Positions 45,287 through 57,430 of a stretch of DNA of 64,000 nucleotides are shown here, piece by piece. Under the pieces are notes generated by a model. That model saw only the letters and a list, made by a program, of their open reading frames with translations, was not told where the DNA came from and did no database searches. The translations under genes were made by a program, and so were the position numbers. Numbering within the stretch: the stretch's first letter is position 1; each line of letters opens with the position of its first letter. Source of the stretch: Nectonema munidae (taxonomy: Eukaryota > Nematomorpha > Nectonematoida > Nectonematidae); contig JAUIRK010000570.1 of assembly GCA_030549495.1 (NCBI GenBank), forward strand, positions 854,501 through 918,500, read 5' to 3'.

Positions 45287-46111
45287 TAAGTGAGTTAGTC
45301 ATTTGATAACAAAGTAAGGTCAGTTATTTAGTTTATATATATTTTTGTTAGATAGCACCATTATTCTGTTTTCAAAAGCACGTTGGAAAATATTGTTGGA
45401 AAATTTGAAAAGCCTTAAAAAGGGAACAATAATGTTAATAACTAATAAAGAATTGAGCATTGAAATTTAAAACATTTCTAAAATAATACATATTCAACTT
45501 TCCTTATTTTTTTAATTGTAATTCACAAATACCTTTCTGAAGAAATTTTTCCATATTAATCCTTCTTAAAAATATACCCAAAGTGGTATATTGTTCATTA
45601 TTCTTTGAAAATAAATATTTTCAACGAAAATTATTCATCTTTTTATGAAAAGGGATTCCGTTTGATTTGGAATTTTTCATACTTAAAATAGAACTAGAAT
45701 CCATATTGATTAAAAGGTATTAAAAAACTGACTAATTAAAAAATGATTAAACAAAGTTTTAAAAACTTATTTGTTTTACTCATACTAACAAACTAATTAA
45801 GAAATAACCGAGCAGATTAATTCACCACTTAACCAACGAATAATCAACGACATAAGATTTTGAAGAATATGCAAGATATATTTCATGCCTTTTGTGGTGG
45901 AAATTAATATTTTTATGTGACAAAGTATATCAATTGATTTTTACATAAAAAAATCACTAGGACCGCTATTCTTGCAATCAAGCAATTTAGAAATCTGTTC
46001 TTCAAAAGCTTCCATTGTTTTTAAACTTGAACGATGCAATTCTTTGTTATATTTGACTAAAGGTAATGTCAAGCGTCTACTACTGGATTAATTTTCAAAC
46101 CAATCAAAATG

Positions 46112-46414
46112 CAGTGGAAGTTCCGTTTTCCAACACATCAACCTACAAACGCATCGTTTTACAAGGACAATTTTTGCCAATAAATTTTTGAGTTGTCTCA
46201 TGAGTTGTTCCTTCGATCACGCACTCAAAAATAGGACCTTTTATAATTCTTACAATGACTGCTACTTTCTCCATTTTCTATCGCGTTAATAAATGCATGA
46301 ATTAATGTATTTTGAAGAAAATTCTGAAATAAAAAAAACCTTCTCTGTTCACGAAAGTTTGGGTAGCGAACGATTTTATAGAACGAATGAAGTTCGCAAA
46401 CCGAGGTTCCACTG
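46112..46414. mobile_element. mariner/pogo-like MITE with CAGTGGAAC ends
   Basis: Right end, reverse-complemented, reads CAGTGGAACCTCGGTTTGCG next to TA (46415-46416). Left end reads CAGTGGAAGTTCCGTTTTCC. CAGTGGAACCTCGGTTT-type ends next to TA are known from Tc1/mariner/pogo elements in many animals. About 303 bp with no transposase. The 80-codon minus-strand frame over its right half is accidental. Confidence 0.75.
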
Positions 46415-46751
46415 TAGATGGATAAATATACATTTAGTGGAAAATATATTCTCTTACCCTTTTGCACTTTGAGTATATGAAAGAAAACTTCAGCATTTAT
46501 CTATGGATTAGTGAAAGGAAGATGGCTGTACAGTTTCTCCATTTTATTTAAATTCAAACTATACAACCTACTACCTCACACAAAAACAAAGTCCACATCT
46601 TTGAATATTTATCGAGTATTTAAAAATCACAAATCATACTTCTTTCGTTTCTTTATCTCCTGCAGAAATTGGACGATGAAGGCGGATTGTAATCTCAATT
46701 TTCTAAATAAAAAATGAAGAATGTATTCTCAACAATTTATAGCGCTATTGT

Positions 46752-46940
46752 ATGGTAAAACAAAAGACATACGCTGCTTTCGTTCGCACTGATTTTAACG
46801 TCAGTGTAGCTGAAATTGGAAAAGATTTTATAGAAGAAAATTATTTATCTAAAGTTCTTGCTACTTTTCGTATGAATATGCACCACACACACACACAATC
46901 ACACACTTACAAAAAGGCATTACGTGATGCAAAGCCATAA
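46752..46940 (+). other. Short open frame, unverified
   Basis: An ATG frame of 62 residues beginning MVKQKTYAAFVRTDFNVSVA, then EIGKDFIEENYLSKVLATF. It then runs into an (AC)n microsatellite coding H/T repeats. The first 45 residues look more protein-like than neighbouring frames. No family recognised; it may be an exon or a transposon relic. Confidence 0.25.
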
Positions 46941-49900
46941 AATAGTGGAATCGCCAAGGCCAAAAAAAGCTTACAAATTAATTAAAAGTGCGTATACTTG
47001 CTTGCACTGGAAGAACAAGTATTTATACGTTGCTGTGAATTTGCAATAAATTAACACTTTTTTTATCATGAGAGTAGAGGATAATGGCAAAAATAGTGGT
47101 ATGAAGCATCACTTTTTGAAAGAATTAAGCAAACAAATTCCATGAAAAGGTATATATACTATTTATATGCAAATCAAAAAGAAATGTGGACGAATCAAAC
47201 TTTCACTTTAAATAGTCCATAGCAAATCTCTACATCCAAAACTGTGCTTAAGAAGTATTTTATATAAATACAATAAATATTTAACGAGTATACATAAGTA
47301 TTAGTACCAATTGGCAATTTCCCACTTGTCTAGTCCAAATTGTCAATTTCCGATTTCCTTATTCTTAATTTTCCTATTTCGAAATTGCAGACTTTTAATA
47401 AATTGATTATTCATGTTCGATATTTATTCCTATCAAATTTTAATAAATAATAAATTAAAAGAAATTTCTTTCAAATTATATTATGTTAACAAAGTATACT
47501 CTGAAATATGATCAAAAAATGTGCAACCTAATGTGTTTGGCTTTTTCTTAGGCATATTTTGCTATGGTAATTATTTTTTCCTTTCATTTACAAAAATAAT
47601 GCTGCTTTTCAAATGTTTTACGCAACGAAATCAAAATGAACAAAAAAAAGTTGTAAAAAATTTACATTTTAACAAAGTCTTTAAAATTAATTTGAATAAT
47701 CCCAAATTTTTATTCACAAACATTTTGATCCTTCAAATTTCTGTCTTTAACTGATAATTTCTTGAATTTGGTCAAATTTATTTAAATTTGTCCATTTTGA
47801 AGCAAAAATTTTTATAAAAATTTCATGTACTTAAAAATTTTTTCCAAAAGAAAACAAAAAAAATAAGACCTAACATTCTTTTTTTTATCAAATGAAAACT
47901 TATTGACTGTATATTGAAAAATATTACTTTATTTACCTAAAAAAATAAAATATTAGTCAAAAAGATAACATATTCATTTAAAGACGATTCACAAAGGTCT
48001 AGTTAATGTCAGCGAATAACCATTTTTTTACTTTTGACTTCTTTTTTTTAAAAAGTTTACATCCATGTTAATGAATCTTTCTAAATAGCTATGGACAAAG
48101 CGTAACTTTTTTTTATTAGGAATTAAGAAATGACTTCGAGAGAAATCTCTTCATTAACAAAGTCAGCATTACTAGAGCCTTTCAAATTTTGTTTTATCTA
48201 AAGTAGATAGGAAATTAATATTTAAAATTGGAATTACTTTTTTAACAGAAATACTGTGAAACTAGCTATTTCAGAATAAGCAATTTTTCAACCCATTCAG
48301 GTTAAAAATCGCCCGCTTTAATTTAAAAAAATCACTGATAAAGAAAAGCCGACAATTAGTTTTTAAAAACCAGGCTCTTTAATATTTAGATAAATTGTTT
48401 ACAAACTTATTAGCCCACGGTGTTTTACCTACTAAAAACTTAATATAGTAAAAATGCTACAGATTTTGGTAATATTTTAACTGAATGTATTAGAACATTT
48501 CCTGTTGGTGTTATTATAGAACACAGTGAGTTTTTAGACTGTTAGATAAAAAATTGTAAAAATGAAAAAAATTTCAAACTAACTTTTAAAAAAACATGAA
48601 AAAACCAAACTTCTTTCTCAATATTTTTGCTGATCCTGTTTGAAAAAATTCGAGTAATGAATATAAAATCAATCAAAGTTGTTTTATTTTATGTAAAAAA
48701 TATTACCAGCCCTTTGAATTTTTTCACGTGCGTCTAAATTAATTTCAAAAAACGAAAACACTTGAAGGTGACCAAAAGTACTTTAAGAGCATTCATTTAT
48801 TAACCCGTTCTCAATCTGATGATAGTTAATCCTAATCCGTACAGTTAAAAGCTCGGTAAAAATTTTCGTCATATTTACAACGCTTTGAATTATAAACATT
48901 TTCCCTTTTACAACTTTTTTGATTAGTTCTTTTATTTCTCTTGTCAAATTTTGGTTTTCTAATTTTTAGGTGAAAATTGAAGACAAACTGAAAGGACAGC
49001 TTTATTAAAGAAGCATAGCAGTGTTTTGTGTAATTATTAAGAGTAGACGATTGCCATCTTTTATTTATCTGTTCGTTAAGTTTATGAACCTAGAAGGTAA
49101 GAAGTATGGACCCAAAGATCTGAAAATATATTCTATGGTAATAAAAAAAATCGTGGTTTACTAAAATTTATCTTCAACTCTGGCAATGAAAATATCAACA
49201 TCATTTGGGTTGAATTTTAGATATTTTGTGACTTCAATTTTTACTTTCAATTGACACAAAACTAAAATTTCACCAGAAATTACTTCATCAACTTGAAAAG
49301 AATGTTTCTAAGAAGACATATGAATTGCTATAGTAATTCACCAACTTTAATGCCCATATCTAGTTAAAGTTCTATGGTTAGATATTTTATTCTTTTCAAA
49401 GCAAATGCTTGATTGAGTTCCGGGTAGAATTCAAGTTCATATATTTACTTGTTGAGCAACTTTATCTAAGTTATTGATGTATGCTGTTAAAAACTTTTTT
49501 CCAATTTCATGAAGTATTTGCTATTGAAGGTTTAGTTCTGGGTAGATTCAAACCAAAAAATTTATTGTAACAAAAATTCTAACAATGGAATTTAAAACTA
49601 TAAAAGCTTTCTTGTAGTTTATAAATTTGCTTTAAAATTGACAAAAATGTCTTCAACAGGACATATGAATAGCTTTGATTAAGTTGAAATGTGATGCTCT
49701 TAAAGTAAATAATTGCTAGAGAAATTTGACGGAACAATTTGAAGAGGTGCAAATGAATTAGTTGTCAAATTTTAGTAATATTATTCTTACCTTTTGCATT
49801 GACGCTTTCAAAGTATCTTCAATAGTCATGAAAGTGTACGCTTGTATTAGATGGTTTGTAAACGAAAGACTACTCGCTATATATTCTTTCTAAACCAATA

Positions 49901-51202
49901 GATAAGGATTTAAAAAGTGGTAGCCACTAAGTAAACATATAAAAGTGAAAATACAAAGCGATAATATATAAACAACCCAATATTTCAGGTTCATTCTTCA
50001 ATCTTTTATTAAAACATAAAGGCAGGTTTGTCAGATTTGAAGCACTTTAGGTTTATTGACAATTGTGAAAGAGATGATAAAGAGAGGAAAGTTTTGCCCT
50101 GTCCTCCTACCACTTAAATAATTATTCCATTTATCACAGAAAAAAATAAAATTTCTCAACCATTTAATTGATAATTGTGAGTACGTTTTAACTGAATCGA
50201 CATTTTTTATATTTAAATCTCTAACGGACAGAATGGGTCACTAGTCATCCACGAAATATAGATTGTCGCCCTTTCGGGCTCAGAGGGACACCACTGTTCC
50301 ATAAAATAAAAACCGCCTACTTTAAGCTGTTTAAAAATTCATTGAAGACAATAAACAGACGAGTATTCAAAAACCTCCGCATCCAAGGATTAAGATAAAT
50401 GAACATTCATTCAAGAGGAAAAGCAGAAGATAATTTTCTAAAAAGACTTCCTGAAAGAATTGAAATCAAGAAACCATATGTGTCTTTCAAAGATAACGAT
50501 GGAATCAAATGGATTTAGTCATCTCTCGGTATATGTTTGACTTGTAGACTACTTGCACACTTTATTTTTTCTAGCTTTGTTTTCACAAGCCCCCTTTAGA
50601 GCAAATGAATTAAATTGTTTCAAAGAATACATTGATTCTCCTGTTAAAAAATAATACATTGCAAACACTTATCTGTAGTAGATTTCTCATATAAACTCGA
50701 TTTGTAAGCTTTTCTTAAGACATCTACCTCCTACCATATCCTTCAACTCAAGAAAACATAATGTTGCACACATGTTCTCCTTCGTATTATCCACTCATTC
50801 AAACCTGGATTAAGATAAACACAACTTTACTAATTTTACCAAACTTAAGTTAGTAGTTTAAAATTGATTTTTACAAAAAATTTATTTCAAAATTATATAA
50901 TTTAGAATCTAAAAAATATAAAGTATATAAAATATATATCTAGATTCTTCGGATATTGAAAGGGTTTTATCTTAGTATGTGATATTTGAATAAAGAAAAT
51001 ATCACTAAAATCTAAGTTTTTTGTAGAAATTTAAAATATGCATGTTAACTTTTATTTCGTTCGAAACATATCATCCCATTGTTCGTTCAAAATGAAGTAA
51101 GTGTGGTATCTATGCTAGATTGCGGGAAACTTCTGAGTCAAAGTTTGAAAGGATATAAGAAAAAGTATCAAAACTTGAATATACAAAACTTATATTAAAT
51201 TG
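46941..51202. other. Long AT-rich spacer, no gene recognised
   Basis: Over 4 kb without a credible coding region. An isolated TTAACCCGTTCTCAATC at about 48801 resembles a TTAA element end without a partner. Related words recur loosely at 49300-49680 (GTTCCGGGTAGAATTCAAG versus GTTCTGGGTAGATTCAAA, and two ACATATGAATTGC-like words), suggesting an old degenerate duplication. A slightly GC-richer patch at 50220-50330 holds nothing identifiable. Confidence 0.4.
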
Positions 51203-51350
51203 AGGGCGTGAGTAGGATTGGTTGGATGCTGGATTCGATAATTCAAGGTCTTGGTTTCGATACCGCATCAAGACTCCTTTCCTCATAGTTCGATACAAGA
51301 GGCGCAATTTTGCCTTTTCGATGAAAACACCCCACGCCACTTTACCTAAG
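51203..51350 (+). mobile_element. tRNA-derived SINE, copy 4
   Basis: GTGAGTAGGATTGGTTGGAT head, box B variant GGTTTCGATACC (near 51252), CATAGTTCGATACAAGAGGC, then GATGAAAACACCCCACG and TTTACCTAAG. Compared with copy 2 it has a few extra bases between boxes A and B. The two open frames crossing it on opposite strands are by-products. Confidence 0.85.
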
Positions 51351-51817
51351 ACACACTTACAAAGAAACTTAAAACACAATCCAGGAAAATATAAAAATTT
51401 TAAACGGAATTATGAAATTCAAAAATTACATATTTAAAAATAGTTTTGGGTTTTAAAAATTTCAAAATCTTATTAAATTCAGGACACATTTTAAATTTAA
51501 AAGTTTAGTATCACAGAATTGGAAAAAGTAGGAAATTTTATCAAAAATCGCGAAATATTATTTTCATCATTTTCAACAATTTTGAAGATAGAGAGACATT
51601 AAACGTAAAAGCAATAATTTGATATTTTAAGTTGAAGTATACATAAATGAAGGAATGCAAATCCATTTTTTATACAAATAAAAGTATAGGTTTATTCAAA
51701 ATCGAGAGTTTTTCCTTGAAGCCTAGTCTCTTGCAACATTCAACTTCTTGTTTTGATAACTACATAGCAAACTTGGACTAACAATATAAAACGTCAGAAT
51801 TTAGCAAAGTTATTGAC

Positions 51818-51937
51818 CTATTAATTAAAATTATCTATTAAAAGCTAAGATCTATTAATTAAAAAGCATTAATAAACGCAGACGGTTTTATTGTTTGTAA
51901 AGTCGACATATGTCAATTATGCTCGATAAACGGTTAA
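51818..51937 (-). mobile_element. TTAA MITE, family B, copy 4 (degenerate left part)
   Basis: The right half is clear: AAACGCAGACGGTTTTATTG, GTCGACATATGTC and GATAAACGGTTAA, ending in TTAA at 51934-51937. The left half is only faintly alignable to 19904-20040 and its start is approximate. Confidence 0.65.
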
Positions 51938-52049
51938 CCCTTTCCGGCATTAGTTTTCAATCGTCTGCTATTTTCACAATCAATTTTTATACAAATTAAG
52001 CAAAGAATTGTTGGGACACTTCTGTTCCATTTTGCCGTAAACGGTTTAA
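51934..52049. mobile_element. TTAA MITE, family D, sharing its TTAA with the previous element
   Basis: Begins with the same TTAA that ends the family B copy. Left end CCCTTTCCGGCATTAG; right end, reverse-complemented, ACCGTTTACGGCAAA next to TTAA (52046-52049). Contains CGTCTGC near the left end and an imperfect palindrome GGGACACTTCTGTTCC near the right end. Confidence 0.78.
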
Positions 52050-52281
52050 CGTTCTTAACATGTTTATCCTCAAACAATGACTTCACTACTTATATCCTAG
52101 TATAAACAATTTAAATTAAAAACAAATGAGTTATTTTAGATTGAAAATTGACTAACCAAAATCGTGAGTGGCTCACAAAATTTTAGATCGACAGTAAATT
52201 TCTTATTGATTTGTTCATCGCACATTCTATTTGAGAAGCTGTAGGAAGTTTTGGCCTAGGTTCACAAACTATTTTTTATCC

Positions 52282-52818
52282 TACGTTTACTAAAGTGGCC
52301 AGACATTTGGAAAATAGAGATCATAGCCAAAGCTGAAATCACTTGGTCGAACGGAAACTTAGCAGAAAGACTTTTGGCAGAGGGAAATTTTGTCGAAAAA
52401 ACATTTCAACAAAAGGACATCTGGGCGAACCATAATTTTACCAAACAGACATTTGGCGGATAGAAATTTAGCCAAAAGACACTTGGCCGAAAGAAGTTGG
52501 ATTATACCCCATGTAGGGCATTCACCTTACTATATACTTTAATTATACTATATCTCATAACCATACTTTAATTATACTATACCGTGTGTATTAATATTCA
52601 CTTAACTTTATACTTTAACTGCCCTAATGTTTATTCAGTCAAATGTCCCATCGGTAAAATTTTTGCCAAGCAAAATGTCTGTTTAGTAAAAGTTTTGCTC
52701 GACCAAATGTCCATTCAGCCAAATGTCCGTTCGTTCAAATGTGTGTTACGCCATCTCTTGACCAAATTACATTTCGGCAAAATGTCTATCCACCAAATGT
52801 CTGAGTACCGTTTACTAC
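52282..52818. mobile_element. Foldback element built from short ACATTTGGCCGAA-type repeats
   Basis: The left arm (about 52300-52497) carries repeated words such as AGACATTTGG, GGACATCTGGGCGAA and GACACTTGGCCGAAAG. The right arm (about 52617-52812) carries their complements, such as CCAAATGTCC and CCAAATGTCTG. The ends match imperfectly: GTTTACTAAAGTGGCCAGAC on the left and AAACGGTACTCAGACATTTG on the right, reverse-complemented. The spacer is AT-rich with a duplicated ACTTTAATTATACTATA word. Foldback repeats with ACATTTGGNCGAA words occur in many invertebrates. The 116-codon frame at 52584-52934 is a product of these repeats, not a gene. Confidence 0.85.
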
Positions 52819-54083
52819 CGTATTTGAATTATAAAAAAAGAAATAACTGCTTGCTTTTTATATTTATTACAAATTCGAAGAATATCATTATATGGATTGA
52901 AAAATACCTTAATAATGAAGAGGGCTATTATTGAAGAAAGGATTGAAGAATAATGAAAAGACATGTAAAAAGATTATGCAACCATAAGAAAGAATATCAT
53001 CCTTTTCGACGGTCGCGTTACACAAGCAAGAGATGAAGATAAAAAACAAACAAAAGCAAGGATGAGAAGAGGTGAGATTGAAATGGAAAGCCATACACAA
53101 AGTATATGCTATATTGAGTGTGAGACTAAAGTGAAAACCTAGACTATTATTTTATTTGCGGTTTACCGATTGTATTTACAACTAACTGAGCGAGTGGAAA
53201 GCAGAAAGGTTCCTAAATGTTTTCAGCTGATTACACTAATTTAATGTTTACTCTTCTACAGAACAAAAGCAAGCTAATTTTACAAAACTTCGTAAAAAGA
53301 GAAATAATGTATCAATCATAGCGAAGCGTGTTTCGAGAAATCAGCATGCTTAAATTTCGATCAAGCCCAAATTATGGGAAGGGAAGATTATTCGAAAATC
53401 TATATGCATGTATAGAATTGACTTTCAAAAAAGTAGGTTTAACTTTGGATGATTGATTTGAAGTAAGTACTACACCGATGAAGCTAAATTTTTAAAACAA
53501 ATTAAATAGTAAACATTCTTAATTTTTTACTATTTTGTATATACGCACGCGATATTTTTAAATTTTGTCAAAAAGAAGCGCGTGACATGGAAAAATTGGT
53601 TCAATTCTCTCGTAATTTCATTGATTAAAAGAAATAAATAAATAATTGAATTTTTTATTCAATCAGATCATAGGAGCACTCTGGTGACAAAAAAGAGAAT
53701 AACTTTTAAATAATCTCTTATCAGAAAAGAAGGGTGCAATTGTAGACAGCAAAATTTAATTACCTATCATTTTCAAATTATTAAGGGCAAAGCGCTGATA
53801 TTCTACACTTCATTTCCATTATTATAATATTTTTAAATAACAGCATTAAAAAACTGTATGAAAAAAGAGGCAAATATATATCAGAGATATATTGATATCA
53901 ATGCTTGTGTCTACAAATGTTGACAATGTAAAAGTAAAATGATAAAAGATATATGCTTTGTTAAGTTGTAAAATATGTTATTATGATCACTTTTAAATAC
54001 TATTTTATAATTCTTCATATTCTATTTTTAATTTCATTTTCTTTAATTTTAAATTTTGTTCTTTTTTTGCTTAAACTTTTTTC
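52819..54083. other. Spacer upstream of piggyBac relic 3
   Basis: No gene supported. It may include the 5' part of the piggyBac-like element that follows, but I cannot find a TTAA terminus here. The minus-strand frame at 52909-53100 is unsupported. Confidence 0.4.
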
Positions 54084-55740
54084 ATGGTTAGGCGCAAATC
54101 TTTTCTTGAAGCTTGCAATATTTTGGGTATAGATGAAATTTTAGATGAAGATTTTATGAGTTATGATGATGAAGATGATGAAAATATAGGAGTAGATGAA
54201 ATTGTTACAATACAAGATTTTAAAGAAGAAATGAAATGATGTTTCACAAGAAGAAAACTTGAGTGATAAAGAAGTTTTTTCTTCTTCAAGTTCCTCTATT
54301 TCTTCGAGTGAAAGTGAATCTGAATCTAATGAAAAAATTAATGGAATAATATGAATTCCAGAACCAAAGTTTTGTGGCCAACTAAAAAGAAATATACGCA
54401 CCGAAAGACCTAAAACTCTTATAGAAACTGTTGATGAAATTAAATTGTTTAACTTATTTTTTCCTGAAGAGGCTAGAAGAATGATATTAGGATGAACAAA
54501 CAGGAAAGTTATAAATCTTAAAAGAACTTATCCAAAAAAATTTGGAAGTAATAAATTTTCTATTTTTAGTTATGATGAATTGAACGCTTTTTTTGCTTTT
54601 TTTTGATACGCTCGAGTGCGGATAGGAATAATTTTAATGACATTGAAGATTTTTTCAAAAAAGACGATAGCCGACCTTTTTATCAGGCCTGTACATCACT
54701 TTTTCCTTTACGGGTTGACAATTTTTTAACAGGAGAGGCAAGAAAAGCATCAGACAAAATGACAACCATAAGAGAAATGTCTGAACTTTTTCTTACGAAA
54801 GTTTTACATCCCAAATGAATTCTTAACAGTAGACGAACAATTATTTGGCTATAGAGGAAAGCTCCCTGGGAAAACTTATTTGCCTAGAAAACGAAAAAAG
54901 TATGGATTAAAGATATTTTTTCTATGTGAAGCTAATACTGGGTATGTTCTAAATGTTTTTCTCTATTCAGGCAAACAAAATGGAATCAGAGAAGTCAATC
55001 TAGCTCAAAAAGTTGTAATAAACTTGGTTAAACCTTATTATAATTTAGGAAGAAATATAAAAACGGACAAATTTTTTACAAGTCATAACTTGGCATATGA
55101 GCTTATTGAACAAAATTTGACTCTTCTTGGCACCATATGTTGTAATAAAAAAGAATTTCCTAAAGCGTTTCGAAAAACAGCAAAAAAGTTGTGGAATCGT
55201 CGACATATTTGTTTGATAACAAAAATAAAATAATGCTTCTTTCTTATGTTCCGAAAAAATAGATCTGTTATTGTGTTAACTTCTGGTTATATCAGAAGTG
55301 ATTTAACTCCTTCCAACATACCAGAAGTAAAAAGGTGGAGTGGATTTGTTAGATGAAAACATCGAAGAGTTCACGTGTAGAAGAAAATCGTGAGGTGGCC
55401 AATGTTAGTATTTTATAATATTTTAGATATCGCTTGCGTTAATTGTTTATTATTGCTAAAAAAAATGGCTACACTAATTCAAAAAAATATTTTATGAAAG
55501 CTTTAACTGAAAAACTTGCTTTGAATAATATGGAAAAAAGAAGACTTTGTCTTGAACGTTATGTTAAAAAAAGAAGAACCTGTGGTTCTAATGCAAGCAA
55601 GTTCATCAAATCCAAGTAAATGTTTTATGTGTCAAGCATCTACAAGAAAATATTGTGATTTGTGCTTAAAAAGTGTGTAAGAAACATTCACAAAGAGTGA
55701 AATTTTATGCATTTCTTGTCAAACTTGTTGTTCTAGTTGA
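54084..55740 (+). mobile_element. piggyBac-like transposase, relic 3 (most complete, PGBD4-like)
   Basis: Nearly full-length but broken. The N-terminus starts at the ATG at 54084 (MVRRKSFLEACNILGID) and is acidic, with an S/E-rich stretch (SSSSSSISSSESESESNE). NNFNDIEDFFKKDDSRP and KASDKMTTIREMSELF (54630-54795) match the DDE_Tnp_1_7 N-terminal part. FLTVDEQLFGYRGKLPGKTY (about 54820-54880) contains the first catalytic aspartate. KYGLKIFFLCEANTGYVLNV follows, then NIKTDKFFTSHNLAYELI with the second aspartate (near 55065), and GGVDLLDENI with the third (near 55340). The C-terminus keeps a cysteine-rich domain, CFMCQASTRKYCDLC and a later CISCQTCC (55620-55738). Reading requires several frame changes (near 54238, 54603 and 54815), and TGA stops occur at 54352 and 54493. 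I found no TTAA ends. Confidence 0.92.
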
Positions 55741-57099
55741 AAATATAAATTATTATAATTTCACTTTGTTTCAATTTTAATTAAAAATAACATAAATTCT
55801 ATTTTTTAAAAGTATTTTAATGAATTTTTCTTGTTTAAATAGTAAAAAATTAATTATAATTTTATCTTAAATATTTGTCTACTTTTGTACCCTTTGTTTC
55901 TGGTGAAGTAATTAAAAAAGTTTTCTGATAAGGGTATGTAATACACTTTAAAATACAAAATACACTTTTAAATATAAAAATTCACCCCTTAGAAAAAATA
56001 TTTCATATTTATTTTATAGTGTATTATAATTTTAGTTAGTTCATTTGAAAATTATTAAAAGATATATAATAATCTATCTATGTTAAAATATATACCTGTC
56101 TATTCTAAATACACCTTCTTAAATTAATACTTTATCAATCAAATTTTGAAAGGAGAACAATGCAAGTTCCCTATAATTTCATAAATACAACTCCATTACC
56201 AAAAAAAGGTTCAGATGGCATAAAATTAAATCTAAATATTTTGATGAACAAAAAAATTTGTAAGTATAGATATGCTAAATACATACTTGACTTTTGGCTC
56301 ACCAGATGAAAAGAAGTTTTAATGGTAAATATAAATGAATAATAAATACCTCACTTTAGTAGAAAATGGTAACTGATCAATAATATAGTGTTATCATGTT
56401 TAAATGAAATTAAGTATTTCAGCCAAATATTTTAAACTTTTCGAAGGAAAAAAAGTTTATGAGGGGTATTAAAAGGAAATGTAAATATATCAGAAATTTA
56501 TAAAATATAACAAAATTTTACTTTACCGAAAATTCATTTCATAGATGATCTGTTGTAGAATTGAAAAGTTTCCAATTTTAGAAGATTTCCTAAACAATTA
56601 TTTTCCTTTGGAATATGAAGGGATGTGTTTAACGACACTTTAGATTGCAATTTTGGTATGGTATGCATTCCAGAATTGTGACTTTCATGAATAAAAACAT
56701 GCTATTCTCAAGGTGTGCTGACTCTTATGCATGGAAAAATGCATTATCCTGGTGAAAACATGGTCAAAATATGTAAACAACTACATAGTTCACTTCTGGT
56801 CAAAGGAAGCGACAATTTGTGACTAGATGAAGGAAGTGATGTTAAACAAACATTAATATATCATCTCTTACTTCATCAAAACACCACAAAAATGGGATTC
56901 GCCTGGCAAAAATCACTGATTATGATGCAGAAATTACATCGACCTAATTGACTAATTGGTCCCTCAATTCAGTGTAAGGAAAGGAACTGGGCTGGCTAGT
57001 CAACAAGTCCCCACTCTCCTAACATTTTTAACATAATCTCTATTTTATATTTTTGATATTATATGGAATTTTCTGTTTATAACCTTTATTGATAAGGTT
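55741..57099. other. Spacer, no gene identified
   Basis: AT-rich. A moderately GC-richer block (56540-57010) translates into short peptides with many stops and may be upstream LINE sequence belonging to the tail at 57100, but no reverse-transcriptase motif is visible. Confidence 0.4.
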
Positions 57100-57390
57100 G
57101 GATAAGTTAAATTTAAAATCCAAAATAATAAGTGATAAAATAAAAACCCTTGGTAAAGTAAATGAAATAAATATATTAGTTTTAGAAAAGGGGAAGTTAA
57201 GATTGTTTGGCCATGTAAATAGGAGATCAAAAAAAGGTGTATCAAAAAGTTTATGAAGAACAAATTATAGATAAAAGTAAGGGAAGACCAAAAAATAACT
57301 TGGAATGAAACAATTCAAAAAGATACGAGAAAAAAATCAAAATGAGTCAAGAGCAAAATGCAGAAAAATGAAAACGATAAATTGAGTAAT
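57100..57390 (+). mobile_element. LINE ORF2 C-terminal tail fragment
   Basis: Reads LEKGKLRLFGHVNRRSKKGV (57180-57240), then in a shifted frame VYEEQIIDKSKGRPK followed by TWNETIQKD (57240-57325). LRWFGHVxRR followed by GRPxxTWxxxIxxD is the C-terminal signature of many non-LTR reverse-transcriptase proteins, the same region as 30085-30260 but another lineage. No palm domain is present. It ends 40 bp before a hAT MITE. Confidence 0.68.
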
Positions 57391-57430
57391 GGTGCATGAT
57401 ATTTCCAATAGTTGTAATTACCCTCTAAAC

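Noticed and set aside
51110-51437. Overlapping 71- and 89-codon frames on opposite strands
   Set aside because: Both are shadows of the SINE at 51203-51350.
52584-52934. 116-codon open frame
   Set aside because: Its QMSIQPNV-like repeats are translations of the foldback words.
54352-54495. TGA as a tryptophan codon (altered genetic code)
   Set aside because: Several in-frame stops in the relics are TGA, and one in relic 2 (25805) replaces an expected W, but TAA and TAG stops occur too. G to A mutation in dead copies is the simpler explanation.
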